A DNA stretch of 64,000 nucleotides from Streptomyces sp. NBC_01260. Lineage in GTDB: Bacteria; Actinomycetota; Actinomycetes; Streptomycetales; Streptomycetaceae. Of the stretch, positions 20,312-29,140 are shown piece after piece. Position 1 is the stretch's first letter. Each line of letters begins with the position of its first letter. The stretch lies in the NCBI RefSeq assembly GCF_036226405.1, contig NZ_CP108464.1:2170001-2234000 (forward strand), in the 5' to 3' direction. The notes under the pieces were generated by a model that was not told the origin of the DNA, searched no databases, and saw only the letters and a program-made list of their open reading frames with translations. The position numbers and the translations under genes were made by a program.

Positions 20312-20647
20312 ATGACTGCCACCCGAGGACACCTCATCACCGTCGAGCCCGGCACCGAGCATGTGCGTGTGGTCCGCGACGGCGTGCTGCTCGCCGAGAG
20401 CCGGCGCCCGCTCGTCCTGCGCGAGACCGGCTGCCCGGTCCGGTACTACCTGCCCGCCGAGGATGTCCGCACCGAGCTGCTGACGGCGTCGGACACCCGC
20501 ACCCACTGCCCGTTCAAGGGGGACGCGTCCTACTGGTCGCTGCCGGACGGCGCGGATCTGGTCTGGGCGTACCCGGAGCCGAAGGAGGAAGTCGCCGCGA
20601 TCAAGGACCACTTCTGCTTCTACGACACGGAGACCGTCCCCTCCTGA
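20312..20647 (+). CDS. DUF427 domain protein
   Basis: 111 residues from ATG 20312. The family pattern is clear: VRVVRDGVLLAESRRPLVL, RYYLPAEDVRTELL, HCPFKGDASYWSL and WAYPEPKEEVAAIKDHFCFY. DUF427 proteins are small beta-rich proteins without an established biochemical role. No ribosome site is obvious, and the transcript may be leaderless or nearly so. It is divergent from the LOG gene, with 77 bases between starts, and is followed by a hydrolase gene on the same strand. Confidence 0.88.
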   Translation: MTATRGHLITVEPGTEHVRVVRDGVLLAESRRPLVLRETGCPVRYYLPAEDVRTELLTASDTRTHCPFKGDASYWSLPDGADLVWAYPEPKEEVAAIKDHFCFYDTETVPS

Positions 20648-20753
20648 CAGCCGACCGGCCGTCAGCACCCGCTGTGAGCTGCGGAGAAGAGAGACCTCAA
20701 AACTTCTTCGCGTCCGGCGATGAGTTTCCGGGCGCCCCGCAGTCCACCTTCAC

Positions 20754-21554
20754 ATGGACAAGACTCTCTCCCGCGACGGCACCGTGATCGCGTACCGGTG
20801 CCGGGGTGAAGGACCATCGGTGATCCTCGTGAGCGGGGCCCTGGGCACGGCCGCGACCGAGGCTCCGCTGGCCCGTCTGCTGGCGCCGCGCTTCCATGTC
20901 GTCACCTACGACAGGCGCGGCCGGGGCGACAGCGGTGACAGCGCGCCGTACGCGGTGGGGCGCGAGATCGAGGACCTGGCCGCGATCGCCGAGGTGGTGG
21001 GCGGCCGCCCCTCGGTGTTCGGTGTCGGGGCCGGCGGCGTACTGGCCCTGGAGGCGCAGGCCGCCGGGCTCCCCGTCGGCCTGCTCGCGGTCCACGAGCC
21101 GCCGTACACCCCCGGCGCCGCCGGCCTGCTGTTCAAGGCGGGCTGTACGGCCCGGCTGCACCGGCTGCTGTCCGCCGGGGACCGGGACGGGGCGGTGGAG
21201 CTGTTCCTGACCGTGACGGGCGTACCGGCCGATCTCATCGCCAGGATGCGGTGTGCGCCGCTGTGGCGGAGCCTGGAGTCCGTGGCGCACACCCTGGCGT
21301 ACGACGACGCGCTGCTCGGCGACGGCTCGGTGCCGGACGAGCGGTTCGCCTCCGTCACGGCGCGGACCCTGGTGGTCAGCGGTGGCTTCGGTCCGGCCTC
21401 CGCACGGGCGGCGACCCGCCTGCTGGCGGACGCCCTGCCCCGGGGCCGCCACCGCACGCTCACGGGCCAGACCCGGGAGCTGGCACCGCAGGTGATCGCT
21501 CCGGTACTGGCGGAGTTCTTCACCCGGAACGTGTACGTGGGCCAGGCGTCCTGA
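20754..21554 (+). CDS. Alpha/beta hydrolase
   Basis: 266 residues from ATG 20754. The fold shows SVILVSGALGTA as the oxyanion region and VTYDRRGRGDSGDSAPYAV. The nucleophile elbow reads VFGVGAGGVLAL, so the usual GxSxG serine is Ala (GVGAGG). The late beta strand TARTLVVSGGFGPASARAA and the C-terminal region lack an obvious Asp/His pair. It may be a non-catalytic or altered member; the family is common in streptomycetes, often annotated simply as alpha/beta hydrolase. The DNA between 20648 and 20753 holds no gene. Confidence 0.8.
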   Translation: MDKTLSRDGTVIAYRCRGEGPSVILVSGALGTAATEAPLARLLAPRFHVVTYDRRGRGDSGDSAPYAVGREIEDLAAIAEVVGGRPSVFGVGAGGVLALEAQAAGLPVGLLAVHEPPYTPGAAGLLFKAGCTARLHRLLSAGDRDGAVELFLTVTGVPADLIARMRCAPLWRSLESVAHTLAYDDALLGDGSVPDERFASVTARTLVVSGGFGPASARAATRLLADALPRGRHRTLTGQTRELAPQVIAPVLAEFFTRNVYVGQAS

Positions 21555-21567
21555 GGGGGTCGCGAGC

Positions 21568-21616
21568 ACTCCGCGCGGCCACGCCCGTACAGGGGTCGGG
21601 CGTTTCCGCGCGGAGT
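21568..21616. terminator. Bidirectional terminator
   Basis: An 11-bp perfect outer stem (21568-21578 with 21606-21616) and a 6-bp inner stem (21582-21587 with 21597-21602), separated by a 3x3 internal loop, lie between the convergent hydrolase and mnmA genes. The hairpin can stop transcription from both sides. Confidence 0.85.
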
Positions 21617-21672
21617 ACGGGCGCCGCGGGGTACCGGCGTCGCGGTGGCACCGACCTCGCGGGCGGGGCGGA

Positions 21673-22803
21673 TCAGCCCGCCGCGGCCGTCTCCCGGCGC
21701 ACCGTCGTCGCGATCGTCGCGGAGCCGACCACCCGGGTGCCGTCGTACAGCACGACCGCCTGGCCCGGGGCCACGCCCCGTACCGGCTCGGCGAACGAGA
21801 CGGTGAGGGTCTTGTCGAGCAGTTCGGCCGTCACCTCGGTCTCACCGCCGTGGGCGCGGAGCTGGGCGGTGTACGTGCCCGGGCCGGCCGGCGGCGTGCC
21901 GCACCAGCGGGGCTTGATCGCGGTCAGGGCGGTCACGTCGAGGGCCTCGACGGGGCCGACGGTGACCGTGTTGTTCACCGGGGAGATGTCCAGGACGTAG
22001 CGCGGCTTGCCGTCGGCCGCGGGGTGGCCGATGCGCAGGCCCTTGCGCTGGCCGATGGTGAAGCCGAAGGCGCCCTCGTGGGTGCCGAGCTTCGTACCGG
22101 ACTCGTCGAGGATGTCGCCCTCCGCCGTGCCGCCCAGGCGGTCCGCCAGGAAGCCCTGGGTGTCGCCGTCGGCGATGAAGCAGATGTCGTGGCTGTCGGG
22201 CTTCTTGGCGACGGCCAGGCCCCGGCGCTCGGCCTCGGCGCGGATCTCGTCCTTGGTGGTGAGGGTGTCGCCGAGCGGGAACATCGCGTGGGCGAGCTGC
22301 CGCTCGTCCAGGACGCCCAGCACATAGCTCTGGTCCTTGGCCATGTCGGAGGCACGGTGCAGCTCACGGCTGCCGTCGTCGCCGAGGACCACGGTGGCGT
22401 AGTGGCCGGTGCAGACCGCGTCGAAGCCCAGGGCGAGGGCCTTGTCGAGCAGCGCCGCGAACTTGATCTTCTCGTTGCACCGCAGGCACGGGTTGGGGGT
22501 GCGACCGGCCTCGTACTCGGCGACGAAGTCCTCCACGACGTCCTCGCGGAAGCGTTCCGCCAGGTCCCAGACGTAGAAGGGGATACCGATGACGTCCGCG
22601 GCGCGGCGGGCGTCCCGGGAGTCCTCGATCGTGCAACAGCCCCGGGCCCCGGTCCGGAAGGACTGCGGGTTCGCGGAGAGGGCGAGGTGCACACCGGTCA
22701 CATCGTGGCCCGCCTCGGCGGCGCGGGCCGCGGCGACGGCGGAGTCGACACCGCCGGACATGGCGGCGAGGACACGGAGGGGGCGCTGGGAAGTCTGAGT
22801 CAT
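21673..22803 (-). CDS. mnmA: tRNA-specific 2-thiouridylase MnmA
   Basis: 376 residues. The PP-loop SGGVDS is at 16-21. The catalytic cysteine pair is visible in [14 protein letters not shown] (first Cys) and [12 protein letters not shown] (second Cys). GHYATVV and QRKGLRIG are conserved tRNA-binding segments. MnmA adenylates and thiolates U34 of tRNA Lys, Glu and Gln using sulfur relayed from a cysteine desulfurase, and such an enzyme is encoded one gene away (23544-24713). It is divergent from the amidase gene with 61 bases between starts. Confidence 0.97.
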   Translation of the reverse strand: MTQTSQRPLRVLAAMSGGVDSAVAAARAAEAGHDVTGVHLALSANPQSFRTGARGCCTIEDSRDARRAADVIGIPFYVWDLAERFREDVVEDFVAEYEAGRTPNPCLRCNEKIKFAALLDKALALGFDAVCTGHYATVVLGDDGSRELHRASDMAKDQSYVLGVLDERQLAHAMFPLGDTLTTKDEIRAEAERRGLAVAKKPDSHDICFIADGDTQGFLADRLGGTAEGDILDESGTKLGTHEGAFGFTIGQRKGLRIGHPAADGKPRYVLDISPVNNTVTVGPVEALDVTALTAIKPRWCGTPPAGPGTYTAQLRAHGGETEVTAELLDKTLTVSFAEPVRGVAPGQAVVLYDGTRVVGSATIATTVRRETAAAG

Positions 22804-22864
22804 AGCTCCACCAGGGTACGGGGCACCGGGAACCGAACGCTCATGGATATGCGTTGTCGATCAC

Positions 22865-23551
22865 ATGGGGACCAAAGGCACGACGGGCGCCAAAGGGCCG
22901 GGCACCGGGATCAGCCGGCGTTCGGTGCTGATCGGCGGCGCCGTCACGGCGGTCGGGACGGCGGCGCTGGCCCGGGACCGGCTGAAGCGTGCCTGGTGGC
23001 GGCTGCCGGGCGTGGAGAAACCCCGCACGCCGGGTCAGGTGGACTATGCGCGGGCCGAGTGGACGGCGGCGTCCCCGTCGAACTGGCGGCGGGCGGACCG
23101 CCCCGACGACTACGGCATCGACCGGGTCGTCATCCATGTCACCCAGGGCAGTTTCCAGAGCGCGGTCAAGGTCTTCCAGGACCCGGGGCACGGCGCGGCG
23201 GCGCACTACGTGGTGCGCAAGGACGGTCATGTGACGCAGATGATCCGCGAGCTGGACGTGGCGTTCCACGCGGGCAACCGCTCGTACAACGAACGCAGCG
23301 TCGGCATCGAGCACGAGGGCTTCGTGGACCGCCCGCAGGACTTCACGGCGGCGATGTACGGGGCGTCCGCCCGGCTGACCGCGGCGATATGCGGGCGGTA
23401 CGGGATACCGGTGGACCGCAAGCACATCATCGGGCACGTGGAGGTGCCGGGCGCCGATCACACGGACCCGGGGAACCACTGGGACTGGGACCGGTACATG
23501 AAGCTGGTCCGGGCGGCGGCTTCGGGCACCGGCCGGAAAACCGCTAGCTGA
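22865..23551 (+). CDS. TAT-exported N-acetylmuramoyl-L-alanine amidase (amidase_2)
   Basis: 228 residues from ATG 22865. A twin-arginine signal ([19 protein letters not shown], about 18-36) directs export. The amidase_2/PGRP fold follows, with zinc ligands in VIHVTQG (His) and [14 protein letters not shown] (His) and the conserved [14 protein letters not shown] and SVGIEHEGF segments. It cleaves the bond between MurNAc and L-Ala in peptidoglycan. The gene overlaps the end of the convergent cysteine desulfurase by 8 bases. Confidence 0.93.
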   Translation: MGTKGTTGAKGPGTGISRRSVLIGGAVTAVGTAALARDRLKRAWWRLPGVEKPRTPGQVDYARAEWTAASPSNWRRADRPDDYGIDRVVIHVTQGSFQSAVKVFQDPGHGAAAHYVVRKDGHVTQMIRELDVAFHAGNRSYNERSVGIEHEGFVDRPQDFTAAMYGASARLTAAICGRYGIPVDRKHIIGHVEVPGADHTDPGNHWDWDRYMKLVRAAASGTGRKTAS

Positions 23552-24713
23552 GCCCCGCCGTGCGGGCCCGTTCCACCGCCGGGCCGATCGCCCGTGCCAC
23601 GTCGTCGATGTCCTGCTTGGTCGTGGTGTGGCCGAGCGAGAAGCGCAGGGTGCCGCGCGCCAGATCCGGGTCGGTGCCGGTGGCGAGCAGGACGTGACTG
23701 GGCTGGGCGATCCCGGCCGTGCAGGCGGAGCCGGTCGAGCACTCGATGCCCTGGGCGTCCAGCAGCAGCAGGAGGGAGTCGCCCTCGCAGCCGGGGAACG
23801 TGAAGTGCGCGTTGGCCGGGAGCCGGCCGCCGGGGGCCGGGTCGCCGCCGAGGAGGGCGTCGGGGACCTGCGCCAGCACGGCCGCGACCAGTTCGTCGCG
23901 GAGGCCGCCGGTCTCCCGGGCGAAGTCCTCGCGCCCGTCGGCGGCGAGCCGTCCGGCGACGGCGAACGCCGCGACTCCGGGCACATCGAGGGTGCCGGAA
24001 CGCACATGGCGCTCCTGGCCGCCGCCGTGCAGTACGGGAACGGGGGTGTACTCGCGGCCGAGCAGCAGTGCGCCGACGCCGAACGGGCCGCCGATCTTGT
24101 GTGCGCTGACGGTCATCGCGGCCAGTCCGGAGCGGGCGAAGTCGACTTCCAGCTGCCCGAAGGCCTGTACCGCGTCGGCATGCATCGGAACGTCGAACTC
24201 GCGCGCGACGGAGGCCAGTTCACGTACCGGCATGATGGTGCCGATCTCGTTGTTGGCCCACATCACGGTAATCATCGCGACGTCGTCGGGGTTACGGGCC
24301 AGCGCCTCGCGCAGCACGTCCGGGTGGACGCGCCCGTACCGGTCGACGGGGAGGTACTCGACGCGCGCGCCCTCGTGCTCGGCGAGCCAGTCCACCGCGT
24401 CGAGCACCGCGTGGTGCTCGACCGGACTGGCCAGCACCCGGGTGCGGCGGGGATCGGCGTCGCGGCGGGCCCAGTACAGGCCCTTCACCGCGAGGTTGTC
24501 CGATTCGGTGCCGCCGGAGGTGAGGACCACCTCGCTGGGGCGCGCGCCGAGGGCGTCGGCGAGGGTCTCTCTGGACTCCTCGACGGTACGGCGGGCCCGG
24601 CGCCCGGCGGCGTGCAGGGAGGACGCGTTGCCGGTGACGGCGAGCTGGGCGGTCATCGCCGCGATCGCTTCCGGAAGCATCGGCGTGGTCGCGGCGTGGT
24701 CGAGGTAGGCCAT
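23544..24713 (-). CDS. Cysteine desulfurase (NifS/IscS family)
   Basis: 389 residues from ATG 24713 ([16 protein letters not shown]). PLP-binding elements are [33 protein letters not shown] and the Schiff-base lysine in [14 protein letters not shown]. The catalytic Cys sits in [16 protein letters not shown]. The enzyme frees sulfur from cysteine for Fe-S clusters and thiolated tRNA. The nearby mnmA gene suggests it supplies MnmA, as proposed for IscS-like partners. It does not sit in a suf operon. The frame extends to 24782, but 24713 gives the usual N-terminus. Confidence 0.95.
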   Translation of the reverse strand: MAYLDHAATTPMLPEAIAAMTAQLAVTGNASSLHAAGRRARRTVEESRETLADALGARPSEVVLTSGGTESDNLAVKGLYWARRDADPRRTRVLASPVEHHAVLDAVDWLAEHEGARVEYLPVDRYGRVHPDVLREALARNPDDVAMITVMWANNEIGTIMPVRELASVAREFDVPMHADAVQAFGQLEVDFARSGLAAMTVSAHKIGGPFGVGALLLGREYTPVPVLHGGGQERHVRSGTLDVPGVAAFAVAGRLAADGREDFARETGGLRDELVAAVLAQVPDALLGGDPAPGGRLPANAHFTFPGCEGDSLLLLLDAQGIECSTGSACTAGIAQPSHVLLATGTDPDLARGTLRFSLGHTTTKQDIDDVARAIGPAVERARTAGLS

Positions 24714-24855
24714 GGTGGGCTCGATTCTACGAGCCTGCGGCGGGGCGTACGGCGGGCGCATGGCGCCTTGGCGCCCGCGCACCGCGGAAGGTGCGTCCCA
24801 CCCGCCCCGGCCCTGAGCCCGATCCGGTGGGGAGAGCGGCGGGAATCGAGCCCTG

Positions 24856-25212
24856 TCAGCCGCCGAAGTTCCAGGCGACGGCGCCGTTTCCGGTGACGAG
24901 GAAGGCCAGGATCACCAGGTCGGCGATGCCGAGTGCGAGTCCCAGCAGGGCGCGGCCGCGGCGGGCGGTGGAGCGGGCCAGGGCGATGACCGCCATGACG
25001 ACGGCCGCCGGACCCAGCAGGATGTTCATCACCAGCAGACCGACGAGACCCAGGACGAACGAGGCGACGGCGAGAGCGTCGGCATCCCGGGTGGACCGGA
25101 CGGAGCCGGAGCCCGCGGGGCGCCGGATGTGGTCCTGCGGTGCGTCGGCGGGGGCGCTCGGCCCGGCGGCGTCCGCCACTCCGGAGCGGCGGGTGAGTGC
25201 GGTGAGTGTCAT
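24856..25212 (-). CDS. DUF4190-type small membrane protein
   Basis: 118 residues. The first 45 are polar and variable. Two hydrophobic segments follow: [22 protein letters not shown] region (about 48-68, only part quoted) and [17 protein letters not shown] (about 92-110), with a small-residue loop. This matches the two-helix DUF4190 module, common in actinobacterial membrane proteins of unknown role. It lies 55 bases downstream of a 53-residue membrane protein gene on the same strand and is likely in the same operon. Confidence 0.75.
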   Translation of the reverse strand: MTLTALTRRSGVADAAGPSAPADAPQDHIRRPAGSGSVRSTRDADALAVASFVLGLVGLLVMNILLGPAAVVMAVIALARSTARRGRALLGLALGIADLVILAFLVTGNGAVAWNFGG

Positions 25213-25267
25213 GGTGCGGACTCCTTCGGTGACGGCTGCGGCGGGGGTGACCGGACGGAGGCGTCCG

Positions 25268-25429
25268 TCACCGGGACCGGCGCTGCGCGCCCATCCGCTC
25301 GCGCACGGCGAAGACCAGCAGCCAGCTGCCGATCAGCGCGCCGAGGACGAGACTCAGCGGCAGCGGGATCTGGGCCACCGCTCCCAGCACGATCCCCAGC
25401 AGAAGCAGGGCGACGACAAGGACGATCAT
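25268..25429 (-). CDS. 53-residue two-helix membrane protein
   Basis: The frame from ATG 25429 to TGA 25268 encodes 53 residues starting MIVLVVALLLLGIVLG. Two membrane helices (about 2-19 and 26-42) are joined by AQIPLPLS and followed by a basic tail (VRERMGAQRRSR), which fits a cytoplasmic C-terminus. GGAAAGG lies 7-13 bases upstream of the start. Strand, ribosome site, a candidate promoter and the downstream co-directional DUF4190 gene support it as real. Function unknown. Confidence 0.65.
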   Translation of the reverse strand: MIVLVVALLLLGIVLGAVAQIPLPLSLVLGALIGSWLLVFAVRERMGAQRRSR

Positions 25430-25449
25430 GGCCGGCCTTTCCACGGTTG

Positions 25450-25526
25450 AGAGTACGAGTGTTCACTGACTTGTCAGTCTAGACCCGCACGCCCCTTCCC
25501 CGCCCCGGAGAACAGTTGTTTACTGA
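25450..25526. promoter_or_regulatory. Divergent promoter/operator between small membrane protein and TetR genes
   Basis: A perfect palindrome ACTGAC-TT-GTCAGT (25465-25478) overlaps a minus-strand promoter: -35 CTGACA (25472-25477), 16-base spacer, -10 TACTCT (25450-25455). GTTCACTGA (25461-25469) recurs as GTTTACTGA (25518-25526), six bases before the TetR start. Such sites between divergent genes are typical autoregulatory TetR operators. Confidence 0.55.
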
Positions 25527-25531
25527 ATGGC

Positions 25532-26158
25532 ATGAGTCACATCGCCGGCATCCGTCAGACCCAGAAGCTGAAGACGCGTCAGTCACTGCTGGACGCCGCC
25601 CTCGGACTGCTGGAGCACCAGAGCCTGAGCAGCCTGGGACTGCGCGAGGTGACCCGCGCCGCCGGTGTCACACCCACCGCCTTCTACCGGCACTTCGACG
25701 ACATCGCCGCGCTCGGGGTGGCTCTCGTCGAGCAGACGCTGGGCAGCCTGCACGGAATGATCGGCGCGATCCTCGCCGAGACCGGCGACAGCGAGGTCCG
25801 GCTGGACCGCAGCGTCGGCCTGATAACGCGCCATGTCCGCGAGCAGCCCGCCCACTTCCGGTTCATCGCCCGTGAGCAGCACGGCGGGGTCGACCCGGTC
25901 CGCGAGGCCATCGCCTCCCAGCTCCGGCTGTTCGCCCAGGAGGTGGCGGCGGCGCTCGCCGGGGAGCCGGAGTCGCGTGGCTGGAGCGAGGAGGACCTGC
26001 TGATGCTGGGCGGCCTCTACGTCGACCACATGGTGATCACCGCGTCGGCGATGCTGGACGCAGGCCCGGACGACGGACGGACGGTGGCCGAGGTCGCCCG
26101 GCGCCGACTGCGCCTGGTCACGCTCGGCCGGCTGCACTGGCTGGACGACGCCTCCTGA
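25532..26158 (+). CDS. TetR family transcriptional regulator (FabR-like)
   Basis: 208 residues from ATG 25532. The helix-turn-helix is LLDAALGLLEHQSLSSLG followed by LREVTRAAGVTPTAFYRHF (about 20-60), a sharp TetR match. The C-terminal ligand domain has the RHVREQPAHFRFIAREQHGG segment of the FabR-like group, regulators of fatty-acid or membrane-lipid genes in other bacteria. It is divergent from two small membrane proteins, with a palindrome between them, and is followed after 4 bases by a hydrolase remnant. Likely repressor of itself and the divergent operon. Confidence 0.9.
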   Translation: MSHIAGIRQTQKLKTRQSLLDAALGLLEHQSLSSLGLREVTRAAGVTPTAFYRHFDDIAALGVALVEQTLGSLHGMIGAILAETGDSEVRLDRSVGLITRHVREQPAHFRFIAREQHGGVDPVREAIASQLRLFAQEVAAALAGEPESRGWSEEDLLMLGGLYVDHMVITASAMLDAGPDDGRTVAEVARRRLRLVTLGRLHWLDDAS

Positions 26159-26162
26159 CCCC

Positions 26163-26513
26163 GTGGCCCCGCGCCCCCGGGTGACCTCGCCCCTCGTCTC
26201 GCCCTGGTGCACCGAGGCCGGGCAGCCCGCCTTCTACCGGCAGATCAGCCAGAACGACCAGCGGTTCACCGACGAGATCCAGCACCGCTACGGGGAGATC
26301 GAGCTGCCGGTGCTGATCTGCTGGGGCGCCGAGGACACCTGGATCCCGGTGGCCCGCGGGCATGAACTGGCGTCCCTCGTGCCGGGTTGCGAGCTACGGC
26401 TCATCGAGGGCGCCGGCCACCTCGTGCAGGAGGACGCCCCGGCCGAGCTGACCGCGGCGCTCACCCGCTTCCTGCGGACTCCCCCGGGTCCGGATCCCCG
26501 TACAGCGCCATGA
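26163..26513 (+). pseudogene. C-terminal remnant of an alpha/beta hydrolase
   Basis: The 116-residue frame from GTG 26163 corresponds only to the last third of a haloalkane-dehalogenase-like alpha/beta hydrolase. The acid residue sits in WGAEDTWIPV and the catalytic His in EGAGHLVQED, but the oxyanion loop and GxSxG nucleophile are absent. The preceding 4 bases follow the TetR stop, so an N-terminal part is not simply in another frame nearby. It probably is a deletion remnant, although a short expressed protein cannot be excluded. Its 3' end overlaps the convergent WYL gene by 53 bases. Confidence 0.7.
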
Positions 26514-27453
26514 CGGCGGCCGCGTGCGCGGCCACCACCGAGCGCGCCCCGGGCGGGGCGAGGACCTCGACGTTCGGGCCGAAGGAGAGCAGGGAGCGCG
26601 CCCACTCCACCGATTCCACGGCCAGCTCGGCCCGCAGCCACTCGCCGTCCCGCTCCTCGGGCCGCGGCTCCCCGGTGAGCACCCCCGCGTGCAGCCGCAG
26701 GAACAGATCCAGCCGCGAGCGGTGCACCCGGACCCGCAGGATCACGCCGCCCTGCCGGTCCTCGACCTGGCGGCGCAGCAGCTCCCACGCCTGAGCCAGC
26801 TCCACCCCTCGCCTGCGCACCACCGCTTCGTCGGTGAGGACGGCCCGCCGCACCCGGTCCGCACGGAAGAGCCGGGGCTCGCCGTCGCGGTCGGCGACCA
26901 GGTACCAGACGCCCGCCTTCACGACCAGGCCGTACGGATCGACGGTGTAGTCGCGCGCGGTCCGCGTACCGCTGTGCCGGTAGCGCAGCCGGAGGCGCCG
27001 GTCGGTGAACACCGCGTCGTGCAGCTCGGCGATGTCGACGGCGGCGCGCGGACCGCTCCGCCAGCGCACCGGGTCGACGAGGATCCGGCGGCTGGTCAGC
27101 TCGGCGGCGGGCCGGTGCGGGGCGGGCAGCGCCGCCATCACCTTGCGCAGCGCGGAACCGATCGCCGCGTCGAGCCCGAGCGCCGCGTGGGCGCCGTCCG
27201 CGGCCAGCACGAACAGGGCGCGCGCCTCGTCGGCGGTCAGCCCGGTGACATCGGTGCGGAACCCGGGCAGCAGGGCGATCCCGCCGTGCCTGCCGCGCTC
27301 CGCGTAGACGGGGACGCCGGATGCGGAGAGCGCCTCGACGTCCCGGTAGATGGTGCGTACGGAGACGTCGAGGCGCTCGGCGAGCTCGGGCGCGGGGACC
27401 GGGCCGCGGGTCTGGAGCAGCAGCAGGATCGAGAGCAACCGGTCGGACTTCAC
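26461..27453 (-). CDS. WYL domain transcriptional regulator
   Basis: 330 residues. The N-terminal HTH_11/DeoR-type helix-turn-helix reads RLLSILLLLQTRGPVPA then ELAERLDVSVRTIYRDVEAL (about 5-45). The WYL domain (about 140-220) contains DYTVDPYGLVVKAGVWYLVA and LFRADRVRRAVLT, and a WCX-like C-terminal extension follows. WYL proteins sense small molecules or nucleic acids and regulate adjacent genes. No target is evident. It overlaps the 3' end of the hydrolase remnant and is 38 bases upstream of nothing co-directional except the thioesterase that precedes it. Confidence 0.92.
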   Translation of the reverse strand: MKSDRLLSILLLLQTRGPVPAPELAERLDVSVRTIYRDVEALSASGVPVYAERGRHGGIALLPGFRTDVTGLTADEARALFVLAADGAHAALGLDAAIGSALRKVMAALPAPHRPAAELTSRRILVDPVRWRSGPRAAVDIAELHDAVFTDRRLRLRYRHSGTRTARDYTVDPYGLVVKAGVWYLVADRDGEPRLFRADRVRRAVLTDEAVVRRRGVELAQAWELLRRQVEDRQGGVILRVRVHRSRLDLFLRLHAGVLTGEPRPEERDGEWLRAELAVESVEWARSLLSFGPNVEVLAPPGARSVVAAHAAAVMALYGDPDPGESAGSG

Positions 27454-27490
27454 CGCACCAGCATCCCCCGGTTCCGGCCCTCGCGGGGTG

Positions 27491-28357
27491 TCAGCTGCGC
27501 GGCGCCCTGGCGAGCTGGCGGGACTGGGCGACCAGCCGGTCCGCGCTGTCCCAGACGTCCGCGTCCTCCTCCAGGAAGCCGCCCGCCAGGTTGCGGGTGG
27601 TGATGGAGACGCGGAGCGGGCCGGGGGCCGGGCGGCAGCGGATGTGGGTGGTGAGTTCGATGGTGGGGGTCCAGCCCTTGAGCCCCAGCTCGAACGAGGT
27701 CGGCGGCAGTGCGTCGACGGTGAGCAGCAGCGAGAGCGGGTCGGCGTCGCGGCCGTCGGCGAGCCCGAACCAGCCGCGCATCTCGCCCTTGCCGGACGGC
27801 TGCCCCACGGCCCAGCCGATCGTCGCCGGGTCGAGCTTGATGTCGAGCCGCTCGGTGATGGCGGAGCTGCCCGGGATCGGGGCCGGGCCGTCGCTCGGGC
27901 CCAGGCAGTGCTCGCGGGGCGGGATGGCGGGCGGCTTCGCCGAGGTACGGATGTCGTCGGTCAGGGCGGCCAGGTCGCCGTAGGTGGCGAGGACCCGGAT
28001 GCGCTCGACCTCGGTGCCGTCCTGCGCGTACTGGAAGAGGGAGGCCTCGCCGGTGGAGAGGGTGCGCCCGGTCCGGACGACCTGGGTACGGATCACCGCG
28101 GGCCCCGGGACGGACGCGGTGAGGTAGTGCGCGGAGACCGAGAAGGGGTCCGCGTGCGGGAGCGCCTCACCGAGCGCGCGGCCGAGCATCGCGAGCAGGT
28201 AGCCGCCGTTGACGGCGTGGATGATCGTCCAGCCGGCGGAGAGCTCGGCGTCGTAGACGCCTTCTTCGCGAAGGGTGACGGCGGTGTCCCGGTCGAACTC
28301 ACTGTCACCGATGGTTGCCTGCGCGGTCCGTGCCGCCTGCGTTGCTGCCTGTGCCAT
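27491..28357 (-). CDS. Thioesterase family protein (TesB-like acyl-CoA thioesterase)
   Basis: 288 residues from ATG 28357 (MAQAATQAARTAQATIGD). The double hot-dog layout has a first half with HAVNGGYLLAMLGRALGEAL and FSVSAHYLTASVPGPAVIRTQ, and a second half with GEMRGWFGLADGRDADPLSL and TIELTTHIRCRP. This resembles the actinobacterial thioesterase family related to TesB that hydrolyses acyl-CoA. The precise acyl chain is unknown. It precedes the WYL regulator on the same strand. Confidence 0.85.
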   Translation of the reverse strand: MAQAATQAARTAQATIGDSEFDRDTAVTLREEGVYDAELSAGWTIIHAVNGGYLLAMLGRALGEALPHADPFSVSAHYLTASVPGPAVIRTQVVRTGRTLSTGEASLFQYAQDGTEVERIRVLATYGDLAALTDDIRTSAKPPAIPPREHCLGPSDGPAPIPGSSAITERLDIKLDPATIGWAVGQPSGKGEMRGWFGLADGRDADPLSLLLTVDALPPTSFELGLKGWTPTIELTTHIRCRPAPGPLRVSITTRNLAGGFLEEDADVWDSADRLVAQSRQLARAPRS

Positions 28358-28462
28358 GGAACGCACGGTACACCGATCGCGTTACTGAGCGGTAGCTTTT
28401 TCGGGTCGGTGAGATGACGGGCGGGTCGGTGGGATGACGGCCGGAGCGCTGCCCGGCGTCCT

Positions 28463-29122
28463 CTATCCCTCCTCGGCTGTCGCCGAGCGCCGGTTGTAGG
28501 CGCGCGGGGCCCGCCAGTGGTAGCGCAGCGCCAGCAGCCGCAGCACGAACGCCGTGATCACCGCGGCCCCGCTGGTGAAGGCGTTGAGCGCGTCGAAGCG
28601 GATGCAGAGCACGATCATCGCGGCCCCCACGATCGCGGGCACCGCGTACAGGTCGCGGTCCCAGCGCAGCAGTGAGGGCACCTCGTTGGCCAGTACGTCC
28701 CGCAGCACACCGCCGCCGACCGCGGTGGCCAGCCCGAGCGCCGCCGACGCGGTCAGGCCGAGGCCGTAGTCGTACGCCTTGACCGTCCCGGTGACGCAGA
28801 AGAGCCCGAGCCCGGCCGCGTCGAAGACATTGACGCCGACCTGGATCCGCTCGACGTGCGGATGCAGGAAGAAGACCAGACCGGCGGCGAGCAGCGGGGT
28901 GGTGAAGTACCCGAGATCCGTGAAGGCGGCCGGCGGCACCGCCCCGATGATCACGTCACGGAACAGCCCTCCGCCCAGCGCGGTGACCTCGGCGAGTACC
29001 GCGATGCCGAAGACATCGAAGTTCTTGCGTACGGCGAGCAGAGCGCCGGAGATCGCGAAGACGAAGATCCCGACGATGTCGAGCGCATGCTGGACGGAGG
29101 GCGTGAACAGTTCGTTGAGCAC
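28463..29122 (-). CDS. TRIC/UPF0126 family cation channel protein
   Basis: 219 residues with seven hydrophobic helices in two repeats. Each repeat ends in the signature GGGLFRDVIIG (about 50-60) and GGGVLRDVLANEVPS (about 136-150). Bacterial YadS/YicG proteins are homologues of the trimeric intracellular cation channels, and family members conduct potassium. It stands 18 bases downstream of the ABC operon on the same strand and could be read through from it, but there is no functional link visible. Confidence 0.92.
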   Translation of the reverse strand: MLNELFTPSVQHALDIVGIFVFAISGALLAVRKNFDVFGIAVLAEVTALGGGLFRDVIIGAVPPAAFTDLGYFTTPLLAAGLVFFLHPHVERIQVGVNVFDAAGLGLFCVTGTVKAYDYGLGLTASAALGLATAVGGGVLRDVLANEVPSLLRWDRDLYAVPAIVGAAMIVLCIRFDALNAFTSGAAVITAFVLRLLALRYHWRAPRAYNRRSATAEEG

Positions 29123-29140
29123 CGGGCAATTGTGCCGGTA

